DNA of 64,000 bases, taken from the NCBI RefSeq assembly GCF_018812025.1, contig NC_063052.1, forward strand, positions 19,608,914 through 19,672,913, in the 5' to 3' direction. The notes under the pieces are model-generated. The model was not told the DNA's origin. It did not search any database and was given only the letters and a program-made list of their open reading frames with translations. A program made the position numbers and the translations under genes. Positions within the stretch are counted from its first letter, which is position 1, and the number at the start of each line of letters is the position of its first letter. Shown here in pieces: positions 10,004 to 21,382 of this stretch. This stretch comes from Megalobrama amblycephala. Its lineage: Eukaryota > Chordata > Actinopteri > Cypriniformes > Xenocyprididae.

Positions 10004-11052
10004 GTACACTTACAGGTGGCCAATTATTTCATTAATATTATATTATGCAAGTAAATACTTTTGAGGTACACTACTTCAATACAAGGGCACATTCAATACA
10101 ATGACACTTCTTTTTCACAAGGGGAACAAATGATCCACTAATGTTTCACAATCAAATTAATTGTGAATAATCTTTTTATGAAGTGTTTTGCTGGAAAATT
10201 ATGGTTGTGATCTTTTTTGAAAATCAATGTCAATTAAATGACAAGTATGTCACTGGATATTTATACAGTGTTATAAAAAAGTACTGGTAATTTTCTTCCA
10301 CTACATTATCTGTTAATTTCACATTTACATTAACAGTATATATTTTTATTTTCTTTTTTTAACTCTAAAACACAACACAATGCAATCCTTCATATTAACA
10401 CAGCCCCTCTTTTATACTTTTCTTTGAGTTTATATTAATATGTTGCCTCTTTATAGCTGAAGTAAATTACACCCTAACCCTAACCCTGTGCAGCTAATTG
10501 CAAAAATAATGACTGTTAAACCTGGGATATTGGAAAATATTTTTAAAAAATACACACAGCACAATTACAATTTTACAACTTTGGGGTTCGTAGTTTGTAG
10601 TGTACATAACTAGGCTACTTTATCAAAAGTGTAAATTGACTGAATTATTTAAAATTATTAGTTTGTAACTTGACAAGCTACAGTTTCAAAGTAGCTTCCT
10701 CAGCACTGACTGATATGAACACATTTTATTTCACATGCATACATATTTATTGGAAACTGTCCTTGAAATATGTCTGAATTTAATGCTGCATGCTGGTTCT
10801 CTTTTTTGTTTTTTGTTTCCTTTTCCTCTTGCCCTTTATTCCGTCCCCCATCCTGACCTCATTCTGCCCATCGACCTTTCTGCTGCTTTAACTGCCCTCA
10901 CTGTAACATTTGCCAACGTGTTTTGAAAAGTCTCTCTCTCATTCTGTGTATTTGTCACTTCACTGATGTACGTCTGCTGATTTATTCATGATATGACACT
11001 TAATATTATTCACCATGAGAAGAGTCTGCATTCCAGAGTATCCTCTGGGCTG

Positions 11053-11090
<38 letters not shown>

Positions 11091-12935
11091 TGTTTGCATA
11101 TACACGCATCAGGTTGTTTGTGAGTTTGTATTAGAAAATGAGAAACTTAAAACAGTCTTAAGTAAATGCACAGAACAATATTATGAATATATTATAATAT
11201 TCACAATATTATGACTATGAACATGAATCAATTTTAGATTGAGGCAGCAGCATTTCTAGGGAAAAGTCACAATATTTTTAGCACTAGTTTTCTACTTATT
11301 GGTGAGAAAAACCCACAATGAGAGACTTGAGAAAGAAATCCACTGACACTCTGACTTAATAAATTCTTTACCAAAATTAAAAATTTATTTTAGTCTTTAA
11401 ATAAATGTAATGGATGATTTGAAGCAGGGATATTATTGTCATTAAAACAAAAACAAAACAAAAAACATTTCCCTACCTGAAATAAAATAAATGTTAATTG
11501 AAATATTTTTAATATTTAATTTATTTCGGCTAATTATATTTTTTATTTTTGCTCAGTTCAAGTTGAAGTACTAAAACAACTAAAACCAAATAAACTAAAA
11601 CTAATAAATAAAAACAGAAGAATTTTCCTTTTGACACTTGCTATGATACAAAACATAGGAAGCTTAAAATTAACCAACAAACATAAACTCACATATACAT
11701 ATTGGTTAGCATTTGAAGCAGTTGAGGAGAAGGAGTTACAGAATGTGTACCAAGCACATGTGAAAAAATATGTATGAAATGTGTCAATGAATCAGTCATG
11801 ACCGTTAGCATGTTTAAAGAGAGCACTGACACTGAGATGAACGCACACGCAAATGTGGCTGTTTTTAAACACCTCACTTTCATTTCAACATGAGTATGTT
11901 TGTATGTGGGTTTGTGTGATTCTAAGACAACCTGTGTGGGTGGATGGGTGCTTTTCTGAAGTGTTTTTATGTTTAATTGAGCAGACACTAAATGCGGCAT
12001 TGATGTGCATGTGACAGCAAGTGTGAGCTTACATGTGCATATGCATGTAGAGATACTGTTTGTGTGGGAGAAACAGTTCATGTGAGTTAGCGTGACCCTA
12101 ATGTATCCATTTTGAGGTCACGCTAAGAACACAAACCGACCAATCAGAGCCCTCCTGCTTAAATACCTCACTTAAACATGTCTTTCTTCATTTATGTTTC
12201 ACGTTATAGACGTCATTACTATAATTAGTCTTAACTGCCTTTAGTATATTAAAACTGAACAGACATGCTGTACAAACAGCCTTCTTATTAGAACAAAATA
12301 TGTCGCTGAGAACCTGTATGAACACAAAAGTACAAAGCCCGCACAAGATATGGAAGACAAATAGACATCATTATAGATTTAAAATATATTTTTTATATTT
12401 GTTATAGGCATCCAAGGTGCGATATGCCTTGAATGCTTCCCTTGTATATACACATTCCTTCTCGACTAGGTATTCAAAGTTGTGTACCTGACTGACCTCC
12501 GGTAAATCAGACAGGTCTGTAGAAAAACATTGTCTTTGTTGAATGGGTCTCGTAGTGTAATTTTGTCGCATTTAAGTTTGGCAAAGTAATGGTTCTTTTC
12601 TTCTGGTAACCCAAAATTATACTGGCTAGACATAGTTTTAACTTGCTAGATAATGTAATTTACTTGTATATTGTATTTTGCTTGTTATCAGAAATAATCT
12701 ACTCTAGAGGGACTCTGTTGTTATTGTTTCTTTGCGGAAGTCTACTGGAAGTTAAGTTTGGGCCAGTAATGTTTGTTTATGTTGTTGCCGTTGAAACCAT
12801 CTATATGATGCAACTCATGATATATATACAGTATGAGTAAAGGAGGACAGCATTTTCTTTTTGGGTGAACTTGGTGTGAAAATCTTCTTCTGCTCTCTGA
12901 ATTGTCATTGTCTGCTACACTTACTGTCAGCAGGA
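10004..12935. other. Unassigned AT-rich stretch with simple repeats
   Basis: No gene was recognised across about 2.9 kb. 10004-10130 has GTACACTT-type repeat words. 10471-10487 holds a short CCCTAA run. 10790-10930 is pyrimidine-rich, followed by the (TC)n(TG)n tract. 11690-12080 is rich in CA/TG dinucleotides, which creates a 130-codon minus-strand frame with Cys/Thr/His-rich composition and no motif; I consider it spurious. Confidence 0.4.
11051..11093. repeat. (TC)n(TG)n compound microsatellite
   Basis: About 11 TC units are followed directly by about 10 TG units. Confidence 0.95.
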
Positions 12936-13819
12936 TTAAAGAGATTGTTCACCCAAAAATGAAACCGATCCCATAATTTACAAGCAATCCTAGGTGTATA
13001 TTTTATATATGACTTGGTATATTTTATATGAATTTCTTCTTTCAGCCAAACACAATCGGAGTTGTATTAAAAAAAATAAAAATAAGTCTTTCTTAAGTGA
13101 TGCGATGCATATTTGTAAGAAAAATATCCATAATGATAACTGGTAGCACTTTATTTTACAGTCCTGTTTCACATGAACATACTATGTACTTACTAGGTAC
13201 TAACGCTGAACCTACCCCTAAACCTTAAAGGGGGACATATCATGAAAATCTGACTTTTTGCATGTTTAAGTGTTATAATCGGGTCCCCGGTGCATCTACC
13301 AAACCAGAAAATGTGACAAAGGACAACCCAGTAGGCTAACTATGTTTTGGTAAGCCTTTCTCTGAAAGCATGTGGAAAAAAATGAGCTGCTCAGATTTTG
13401 CTCCCTTGTGACGTAGGAAGGGGGATCTTATTATTAATCTGTATGTTTCCACCCACAGCGCCGCCATTGTGTTTTCGCAAGCAACAACAACAGTGTACCA
13501 GTAACCAGCTGTCCTGCACAGTTTAGCAGTTTAGCAGCACTCAAGAAAGACCATCCCTGAGCATGTCTCAGCTATGTAAACATTATCACTGATCTGTTAA
13601 CAGCTATAATAGTAAATGTATGATTCTCCATAAACTCCTGGCATCTGAGGACGCAGTGGTGTAATTTTATTTATGAAAGGGAATGTGTCCAAATAAATTC
13701 ATATACCAGTATGTGCAAGTCATTTTACACCAGACAGCTTTGTACACGAGGGTCAGTAAAACACAGGATTTGCACAGAAGTTGATTCTCAAAGATGGATC
13801 GATACCAACTGTTCATGAT

Positions 13820-13972
13820 CCAATTTCTTATCAATTTTGTGATGTTTGCAAATTGTCTTTCTGAATGTGTTTCATTAGCAAGTTACTAATGTACTGTTAA
13901 ATGAAGCTAAAGTTACCATTGTTTCTTACTGTATTCACGGAGACCAAAGCCATGTAATTATTTTCATTTTAA
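13820..13972. mobile_element. Family B core fragment (left of palindrome)
   Basis: The stretch containing CAAATTGTCTTTCTGAATG and GTACTGTTAAATG parallels 9435-9560 and 27500-27640 in the two family B elements. It is cut at TTAA (13969-13972) by the palindromic element and resumes at 14674. Confidence 0.65.
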
Positions 13973-14669
13973 GGCAGGAACACACCAAGCCGATGGTCGC
14001 CTGTCAGGCAGTTTTTGTTTAAAACTGTTAAGTTTTCTCAGTGTGTTCCGCACAAGTTGAAGTTGGTCCTCATCTGCTTTTTTCCGGCCGATTCGACATG
14101 TTGAATCTGTGACAGAGCTCGTCAGTCTGTCGGGCCATCTGATCATTCTGATTGGCTGTTCAGATACTGCCACCTGCTGGATCGGAAAGGCATTTCATCT
14201 TACGCAGATGCAGAACGGACGTGCTACTTGGCTGTCGGCTGTTGAACGTTGGTTTGGTGTGTCAAGGCAACTTTGGACACAGACGCTGCCGACGTGAGCC
14301 AACGCCACAGTTTCGGGCTGCCTTTAAAGCCCAAAACACACGAAGCCGACGCTAACGAACTGGTGGCGACAAAAGCAGACTGCAGGGTTGGCTCACGTCG
14401 GCAGCGCCTGGGTCCAAAGTTGCCCTGACACACCAAACCGACGCTCGACACCCGACGGCCAAGTAGCACGTCTGTTCTGCCTTTCCATACCAGCAGGTGG
14501 CAGTAGCTGAACAGCCAATCAGAATGATCAGATGGCCCGACTGACCGACGAGCTCCATTCAACATGTCGAATCGGCCTAAAAAAAGATCAGCCAACGGTG
14601 CGAAACACTGAGAAAACTTAGTCGGCCGACGAACAAAAACTGCCCAATGGCCGACCGTCAGCTTGGGCT
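13973..14669. mobile_element. TTAA-flanked near-palindromic element
   Basis: The 697-bp element lies between TTAA at 13969-13972 and 14670-14673. The left arm (13976-14303) and right arm (14386-14669) are inverted copies. Matching blocks include ACACACCAAGCCGA/TCGGTTTGGTGTG, GCCATCTGATCATTCTGATT and its complement, and GACGTGAGCCAAC/GTTGGCTCACGTC. About 80 bp separates the arms. Long open frames here (up to 197 codons on the minus strand) are by-products of the GC-rich arms and have no domain. Paralogues at 9540 and 27630 show the uninterrupted target. Confidence 0.85.
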
Positions 14670-14673
14670 TTAA

Positions 14674-14840
14674 CCTGAAAACGCTTGCAGTCTGTATAAT
14701 TAATAAACGCATCTTCATTCTTATTGAGTCTCTCCAACAGTGTGTAGCTTTAGCCACGCACATTTTTTCTCCCACCCCAAAACAGACAGTTAAAACATAG
14801 TATAATAAAAAATCCATGGGGATATATTACATCTTGTAAT
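14674..14840. mobile_element. Family B core fragment (right of palindrome)
   Basis: The sequence resumes with GCTTGCAGTCTGTATAATT and CTCTCCAACAGTGTGTA, matching 9565-9640 and 27640-27710. Downstream AAAATCCATGGGGATAT resembles 9905-9930. The terminal GGGCACCT is missing. Confidence 0.65.
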
Positions 14841-16571
14841 ATATAGCCAGCCAGACCTTCAGAAGGTCTGGAATCTCAGCTTTCATTGGCCAAGGATTGC
14901 CCAAGAGGACGCTTGACTGACATGATACTCAACCAATCACAGTTCGTTTTGTTCCACGTCAGCTTTGGAAATACGTCACAACACTGGAGAAAAGTCGTTT
15001 GCAACTTCCGGTTCACGCGGACTTTAACACAGCAAGACACCTACATCACACAATTAGCCAAATAGTTAATTTTCTGCCCCAAACCACATTTTGTTAAAAA
15101 ATACAAACTCTACATTTCAAAATGCTAAAAACCTTTCTCAACATACTAACTCTATCAAAACACAGCCAACCTGATTCAAAAATCGAGTTGTTCTGTCAAA
15201 ACACAAGCTCTAGTTTTCTATCCAACATGGACATATAGTCAATCAAAGCGCAATGACTGTCAAAATACTACCAGTTGATGGCATTACGAAAACTGCATTA
15301 CTTGTCATGTTTCAGTTCTACCTGCAGAAAATATGAAATCCATTGTTTTTATAATTCAGTTTCCTTTTACTGCAGCAATAGTGGAATGCTTATATGTAAG
15401 CCATTCTACATTTTTGGTTGTGTTGAATGTGTGCATTCTTGGCAACATAAGTGAATGAGTCATTACTTTATAGAATGTGCAGTAGAAAACAGAAGAATAA
15501 AGTAACAGAATTGCTCAAGGCAGCTACTGGTCAAATGGGTCCCCTATGCAGAACTTCATTTGGCCCCTTGGTTGAAATCTCTTTCTGAGGGTGGGTGTGT
15601 GGTGTTGATGGTGCCCTCATAGAGGGTGGGATAATGCCACCTTGTAAGTTAGCGCCCTACGCAGACCACATATTCTGCATATATGGAACAGTGGTAGTGG
15701 AATTGTTGTACATGAAGCTTTAACTGAAATGAAAACATGAAATCGCTGCCATTGATCAACAACAAATCCAACATACATGGCCTTTGGTTACTGTTGAAGC
15801 TTTTTTTCCCGCCACAGAATAAAAAAAGTATAAAAGGTAATTGTGACTAACAATTTCACAATCTCACAATTCTATTTTTTTTTTTTTTTTTTTTTTTGCA
15901 ATTGTAAGTTTATATCTCACAATTCTGACTTTTTTCCCCTTAGAACTGTGATATATAAACTATAGGAATTGAGGTGAGAAAAAAGTCAGAATTGTGAGTT
16001 AAAAAGACATAATTACTTTTTTTCTTTTCTATTCATGGCAGAAATAAGCTTTCATAGGTTCCACATGTGTAAGTGAAAAAAACAGAGATGCACAGTCCAG
16101 CACACATTCTTCCTCCTCTACCATTCCTCTTCCCTCTTCTTCTCCCTTGTACTGATCCAATTTCTCCTCTCCTCCTTCATCTATTCCTCTCCCTTACCCA
16201 GACTTTGTTTTTTTTTTTTTTTTGCTCCTCTTTGTTATTCTTCATCCAGAGTGAACAAATCCGATTCAAAGAGTCCTATTTTATGGTATGTCCATGTAAT
16301 GAAAAGAACTTCAACACCTGACTATGCCTCCAACTGAGATTGGAATCTGCTATTTCTCAATATTTTAGTGATCTGCTAATTAAAAATGCTTATCAATTGT
16401 TTCAGTATATATTTTATATGTTTTGTCAATACTTTTGAGCTGCTGTTGTTGCAAAAGTATAGGTTTTATACTATATTTAATGATTGTAACAGTGTGTCTT
16501 CATTTCTGACTGGCTGTGTTTAAGCTTTTGCAAATAAGATGAGAAAGATCCATGATTTTGGTATGGGGTAA
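14841..16571. other. Unassigned stretch with hairpins and a pyrimidine tract
   Basis: No gene was recognised. A perfect small hairpin, CCAGACCTT-CAG-AAGGTCTGG, lies at about 14851-14871. 15874-15898 is a pure T run. 16070-16225 is strongly pyrimidine-rich (CTCCTCTTCC type), giving an 82-codon spurious frame. 15050-15500 is AT-rich without recognisable ends. Confidence 0.4.
15830..16010. repeat. Hairpin repeat with poly-T
   Basis: An inverted pair, CTCACAATTCTGACTTTTTT at 15916-15935 and its complement GAAAAAAGTCAGAATTGTGA ending near 15998, forms arms of about 20 bp around a loop of about 40 bp. Similar units with CACAATTCT repeat upstream at 15850-15875. Confidence 0.65.
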
Positions 16572-17025
16572 TGTAACGAGGCGGGACTCAAGGTAAGATC
16601 CATCAGCAGGCTTTATTAAACAGAGTTCGTAGTAAAACAGGCAATGGTCAAACAGTGGCAAACAGGTATGGCAGAGAGCAGGCAGAATCGTAGTCGAGGA
16701 ACAGGCAATGAATCAGGGCAGGCAGATATCATTCACAAAACCAGGAAATGATAAACAATCCAAAAGGTCCAAAGGGCAGGCGGCAGAGATACGAACATGG
16801 GGAACAGACAGGATCAGAAACAGGCAGACAGACAGGGTAAATAACGCTCAGAATTGTACACTGGATGAAACAAAACCTTGCAATGTGTGTGGGAGTGAGA
16901 GTCCATTATAGTCCAGGTAAAGAGCTTCAGGAGTATGTGGCAATAGGTGATTGGTGGAGTGAGTGCAGGTGATAGGCAAGGAGGATGCTGGGAAGTGTAG
17001 TCCGGAACTGACAGGATTCATGACA
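16572..17025. mobile_element. Solo LTR
   Basis: A 454-bp unit starts TGTAACGAGGCGGGACTC and ends GGATTCATGACA, the TG...CA form expected of an LTR. Five-base flanks are near-duplicates: GGTAA (16567-16571) and TGTAA (17026-17030), with 4 of 5 matching. The interior is rich in GGCAGG/AACAGGCA words and has no coding sequence. A related unit begins at 62201. The retrotransposon family is not identified. Confidence 0.6.
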
Positions 17026-18060
17026 TGTAAGCTTATATGAAAACATTTTTAGAAACGTGTTAATTGACTGCATTTTATGTGAAAACGAGATTAATTGTGT
17101 TAATGGTATGGTCACAACAGACGGATGTTGTGCTAATTGTGTTTAGAGTTTTGAAAATGTGACTACAGATTGGACAAAAGTATTTTAGCAATTGAAAAAA
17201 ACTGTAAGTTGATCCTGGTAAGCGCTCGTTGTCACAGATGTAAAAACATGATGGCATTCTTCTTCTACGAGGGGGTTTGGTCACAGCATTTGTTTCCAGG
17301 TGGACCCTTAAAAAATGCGACACACACGTCTCCCGGACATCCTGTAGAATTCAACCAACGTTATGACAACTTCGAAACTCCTGAAGTGTTTCCAGATAAG
17401 TGTGCATCAGACGTTCAGCCAATGACTACTTTTAACCTAACCCATATAGTTACCTTACACTACTCAGTACTTTAGTGGGTAAGAACACTGTAAGTACATT
17501 GAAAGTGCACGTACTGTAAAATAAAGTGCAACCTTATAACTTTATAAACTGTAATCACTAGCTTCTGATAACATTCATCTACGCGTTCATGAGAGAGTCG
17601 AGTTTCGGCGTATGATGTAGGAGTAGCGTAAGCTTAGGTGAGAGTAGACGCCTCTCGCAGTCCAAACAAATAGGGCTGGGAAACAAACTTAAGCTCCTCC
17701 TACATTTCCCTTTAAAACTTCTAATTAATGAAGTTTTGTTTTGCTCTATCCTCTGCACTTCTGCTTTGTCAATACGCAATGCGTTGGGTCAAAGTTCACT
17801 CTTTTGCCGCAACTCGACTCAAGTACGGAAGCCAGTGATTCTAGTTTATAAAGATAATAACATGGATATTTGTCTTACAGCATGACAGGCTTCAAAATTA
17901 CTATTCACTCCCATTATAAAGCTTGAAAGAGCCAGGATATTTTTTAAATATAGTCTGAATGTGTTTGGCTGAAAGAAGAAAGCCATATACAACAAGGATG
18001 GCTTAAGGGTGAGTAAATTATGGGATAATTTTCATTTTTTGGGGTGAACTAACCCTTTAA

Positions 18061-19010
18061 CAGTCAGATTCAATTGAATTTTTAGATAATTTTTGGGTGC
18101 AAAATAAGAAAGATCAGCCTTTATTGACAGAGACAACTGTCATGCCCTCATCATCAATCATGCCACTAAACTGGCATATGTTAACAATTTAGTCTCTACA
18201 ATGTAGCCTCTAAAGTCACTTTTCCACAGTCAAAACAATGGAAAGGGAAGAAACCGACGGACCAGACAAGACGCCCTGCCTAGAAGGAAACTAGAAGACT
18301 GTATAGGGGCAGGGGAAGCTAAAGCCAGAGTTTGTGTGTGTGTGTGTGTGTGTGTGTACTGTATATCAGAAGTAGTTTGAGAAGGACTGAGTGTGTGAGT
18401 GAGTTGCTGTGATGAGACGCAAGGCTTCGCCCTCTGTGTGTTTTGATGTTGATGTTGAGCATGCACAGAGAAAGAGTGAGAGAAACGCTTGCCTTTTAAT
18501 GTTATGCAACTTTGAAGACTATGTGTTTGAAGTTATGCATGAGTTGGACTCATTTCCAGCCCTTCCTGATTTTTTCCCCCTTTTTTGTTTTGTTTCTCAT
18601 TCCTTCGATTTCTTTCGGGGTCCTTTTACTGAGCATCATAAGTACAGCGTTTGAAGTGTAGACTTTTTCAAGGATATCTGCCTATGTGCCTGTTCTCGTA
18701 ATGGTCTGATTCCTGTTCATAACTTAATTGTGTCCCACAACTATTTTTTCTTCTTTCACACATCCAGCATTTTATAGCTCTCTTTTTATTGCTTTTGCTC
18801 ATGTCCAGCGGTTTATAAATTTATATGTTTACAATCCTTAAAGCTGATGTGTCTGAATTTTTTTTTTTTTCAATATTAAAATATGCTCCCCTATTCCCAT
18901 TTAATTTGCAGAGACAACTATAACTAAAACATTAGTGGGTTGTGCCTCTGTGGCTCTTCCAAAACATTGCTGTGTTTGTTTGACTAGCCCTAGATATGCT
19001 CAACATTGAC
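18061..19010. other. Unassigned stretch
   Basis: No gene was recognised. It contains a GT microsatellite and a short poly-T run near 18858-18870. Open frames of 78-81 codons at 18230-18654 lack motifs. Confidence 0.4.
18333..18358. repeat. (GT)n microsatellite
   Basis: About 13 uninterrupted GT units. Confidence 0.95.
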
Positions 19011-19014
19011 TTAA

Positions 19015-19266
19015 AGGTGCAGTAAGTTATTTCTGAGAAATGCTGTTGAAAGTGGATCAGACCCAAGCACCAAAACACACTTTTAGCCAATCAGCAGAAA
19101 GGGGCGTATACACTCATTAGGGGGGAGGTGTCTGTGTTGCATAGCGTGCTGGTAAATCTGGGGGTGAAGTTATGAAGATCGGGGTGTGATCTTTTTGGTT
19201 AGGGGTGTGTTTGTTTTGGTGATTTCAAATATCAACAGCATTTCTCAAAAATCGCTTACTGCTCCT
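19015..19266. mobile_element. TTAA-flanked MITE (AGGTGCAGTAAG ends)
   Basis: The 252-bp element lies between TTAA at 19011-19014 and 19267-19270. Inverted ends of about 35 bp match with few changes: AGGTGCAGTAAGTTATTTCT at left, and the complement of AGGAGCAGTAAGCGATTTTT at right, both followed by GAGAAATGCTGTTGA. Non-coding. Confidence 0.88.
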
Positions 19267-19270
19267 TTAA

Positions 19271-19804
19271 TGGCTCTGAATTTGCTGTGAGACTGTCTGG
19301 TTGTCCAACCAATGAAAGATGTTCATTCAATATCATAGGCTACATTCACAAAGCCAATTATAGTCAAACATGTGTGATTTTCAAATTGTTGTTCATACAA
19401 CAGCTAACGGGAACAACTTAAATATGGCCTTTATGAAAGAATAGCTGAACTGAATGAATCTATGTAAAAGCATTAATGCATTACAGACATAACAGTATAC
19501 CAGCTAAAAGGGAAAGTTCGCAGAACTAATTGGCTAATGTTCTAGCAAAATTCTTTCAAAGATATGATCAAACATTATTCCAGTAATGTTAATAGAACGT
19601 TTGTTCAAAGTTTTTTTTTCTTTTTTCTACATAGGCGTGAAAATGCACCATCCAAACTTAAATGGTTGAAACTCAGAAATGCTTTGGAATACAGACCTAA
19701 GGTTGATCTCTTTTTAAAGAAAACATTCAGCTGATTATTACAGCAGATTTAAAGCACTTAAAAAATATATCAAAGTGTACAAAAGTTATATAAGTTTAAA
19801 TTTA
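19271..19804. other. Unassigned stretch
   Basis: AT-rich sequence with no recognised gene or repeat ends. Confidence 0.4.
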
Positions 19805-21379
19805 CAAACCCGATTCCAAAAAAGTTGGGACGCTGTACAAATTGTGAATAAAAACAGAATGCAATGATGTGGAAGTTTCAAATTTCAATATTTTATTCAG
19901 AATACAACATATATGACATATCAAATGTTTAAACTGAGTAAATGTATCATTTTAAGGGAAAAATAAGTTGATTTTAAATTTCATGGCATCAACACATCTC
20001 AAAAAAGTTGGGACAAGGCCATGTTTACCGCTGTGTGGCATCCCCTCTTCTTTTTATAACAGTCTGCAAATGTCTGGGGACTGAGAAGACAAGTTGCTCA
20101 AGTTTAGGAATAGGAATGTTGTCCCATTCTTGTCTAATACAGGCTTCTAGTTGGTCTTCTCTGTCGCATCTTCCTCTTTATGATGCGCCAAATGTTTTCT
20201 ATGGGTGAAAGATCTGGACTGCAGGCTGGCCATTTCAGTACCCGGATCCTTCTTCTACGCAGCCATGATGTTGTAATTGATGCAGTATGTGGTCTGGCAT
20301 TGTCATGTTGGAAAATGCAAGGTCTTCCCTGATAGAGACGATGTCTGGATGGGAGTATATGTTGTTCTAGAACTTGGATATACCTTTCAGCATTGATGGT
20401 GCCTTTCCAGATGTGTAAGCTGCCCATGCCACACACACTCATGCAACCCCATACCATCAGAGATGCAGGCTTCTGAACTGAGTGCTGATAACAACTTGGG
20501 TTGTCCTTGTCCTCTTTAGTCCAGATGACATGGCGTCCCAGTTTTCCAAAAAGAACTTCAAATTTGGATTCGTCTGACCACAGACCAGTTTTCCACTTTG
20601 CCACAGTCCATTTTAAATGAGCCTTGGCCCAGAGAAAACACCTGTGCTTCTTTAGATATGGCTTCTTTTTTGACCTATAGAGTTTTAGCCGGCAACAGCG
20701 AATAGCACAGTGGATTGTGTTCACCGACAATATTTTCTGGAAGTATTCCTGAGCCCATGTTGTGATTTCCATTACAGTAGCATTCCTGTATGTGATGCAG
20801 TGCCGTCTAAGGGCCCGAAGATCACGGGCATCCAGTATGGTTTTCTGGCCTTGACCCTTACGTGCAGAGATTGTTCCAGATTATCTGAATCTTTGGGTGA
20901 TATTATGCACTGTCGATGATGATAACTTCAAACTCTTTGCAATTTTTCTCTGAGAAACTCCTTTCTGATATTGCTCCACTATTTTTTCGCTGCATCATTG
21001 GGGGAATTGGTGATCCTCTGCCCATCTTGACTTCTGAGAGACACTGCCACTCTGAGAGGCTCTTTTTATACCCAATCATGTTGCCAGTTGACCTAATAAG
21101 TTGCAAATTGGTCCTCCAGCTGTTCCTTATATGTATATTTAACTTTTCCGGCCTCTTATTGCTACCTGTCCCAACTTTTTTGGAATGTGTAGTTCTCATG
21201 AAATCCAAAATAAGCCAATATTTGGCATGACATTTCAAAATATCTCACTTTCAACATTTGATATGTTATCTATATTCTATTGTGAATATAAAATATAAGT
21301 TTATGAGATTTGTAAATTATTGCATTCCTTTTTTATTCACAATTTATACAGTGTCCCAACTTTTTCGGAATCAAGTTTG
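19805..21379 (-). mobile_element. Tc1-like transposon, copy A
   Basis: The 1575-bp element is flanked by TA at 19803-19804 and 21380-21381. Its ends are inverted: CAAACCCGATTCCAAAAAAG at left and the complement with AACTTTTTCGGAATCAAG at right. Long subterminal inverted repeats include TTGTGAATAAAAA and GTTTCAAATTTCAA-type blocks. A broken DD34E transposase lies on the minus strand. It is the same family as 55097-57501, and serves as the empty-site reference for the insertion there. Confidence 0.92.
19999..21025 (-). pseudogene. Tc1-family DD34E transposase, broken
   Basis: The gene would run from an ATG complementary to 21023-21025 (MGRGSPIPPM...) to a stop at 19999-20001, a span equal to about 342 codons, the usual Tc1 transposase length. 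The largest open part is 20134-20772. Visible motifs are WSDESKFEVLFG (first Asp), FQHDNARPHTA (second Asp), and SPDLSPIENIW with Glu 34 residues after the second Asp. N-terminal DNA-binding sequence lies in another frame at 20903-21025. The frame breaks again near 20155, so the C-terminal part ending near 20000 is in a different frame. It is non-functional as read. Confidence 0.88.
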
Positions 21380-21382
21380 TAC

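Larger units (their letters stand above)
13229..17431. mobile_element. TTAA-flanked composite insert inside the hAT-like element
   Basis: TTAA at 13225-13228 precedes AGGGGGACATATCATGAAAA, the start of a known-looking cyprinid MITE. The hAT sequence resumes after TTAA at 17432-17435. The right end does not mirror the left end, so the insert is a mosaic or more than one element. It contains family B core fragments, a ~0.7 kb palindrome, a pyrimidine-rich tract and a solo LTR. Internal boundaries are approximate. Confidence 0.5.
13142..17533. mobile_element. hAT-like element, itself interrupted
   Basis: The ends are inverted: GGTAGCACTTTATTTTACAG at left, and the complement with CTGTAAAATAAAGTGCAACC at 17514-17533. 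Flanking 8-bp duplications match at 7 of 8 positions (TGATAACT at 13134-13141, TTATAACT at 17534-17541). Eight-base duplications are a hAT hallmark. No transposase frame was found. It splits the family A element at 12940-18056 and is itself filled with TTAA-flanked sequence. Confidence 0.7.
12940..18056. mobile_element. Family A element split by nested insertions
   Basis: TTAA at 12936-12939 is followed by a degenerate family A left end (AGATTGTTCACCCAAAAATG). The matching right end, GGGGTGAACTAACCCT, lies 5.1 kb away before TTAA at 18057-18060. The left arm (12940-13141) and right arm (17534-18056) share inverted blocks such as GGATATTTTTCTTACA versus GGATATTTGTCTTACA, as expected for the two halves of one element. 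Everything between 13142 and 17533 is a later insertion. Confidence 0.75.

Noticed and set aside
10471..10487. Telomere-like CCCTAA run
   Set aside because: Fewer than three units; far too short to be an interstitial telomere with meaning.
11689..12081. 130-codon minus-strand frame
   Set aside because: Composition follows CA/TG-rich DNA (Cys, Thr, His, Ser); no motif, no neighbouring exon signals.
14224..14817. 197-codon open frame on the minus strand
   Set aside because: It spans a palindromic element and its junction with an unrelated MITE, has no domain, and is explained by GC-rich arms.
16073..16321. 82-codon Pro/Leu/Phe-rich frame resembling a signal peptide
   Set aside because: It is the translation of a CT-rich tract with poly-T; low complexity explains the hydrophobicity.
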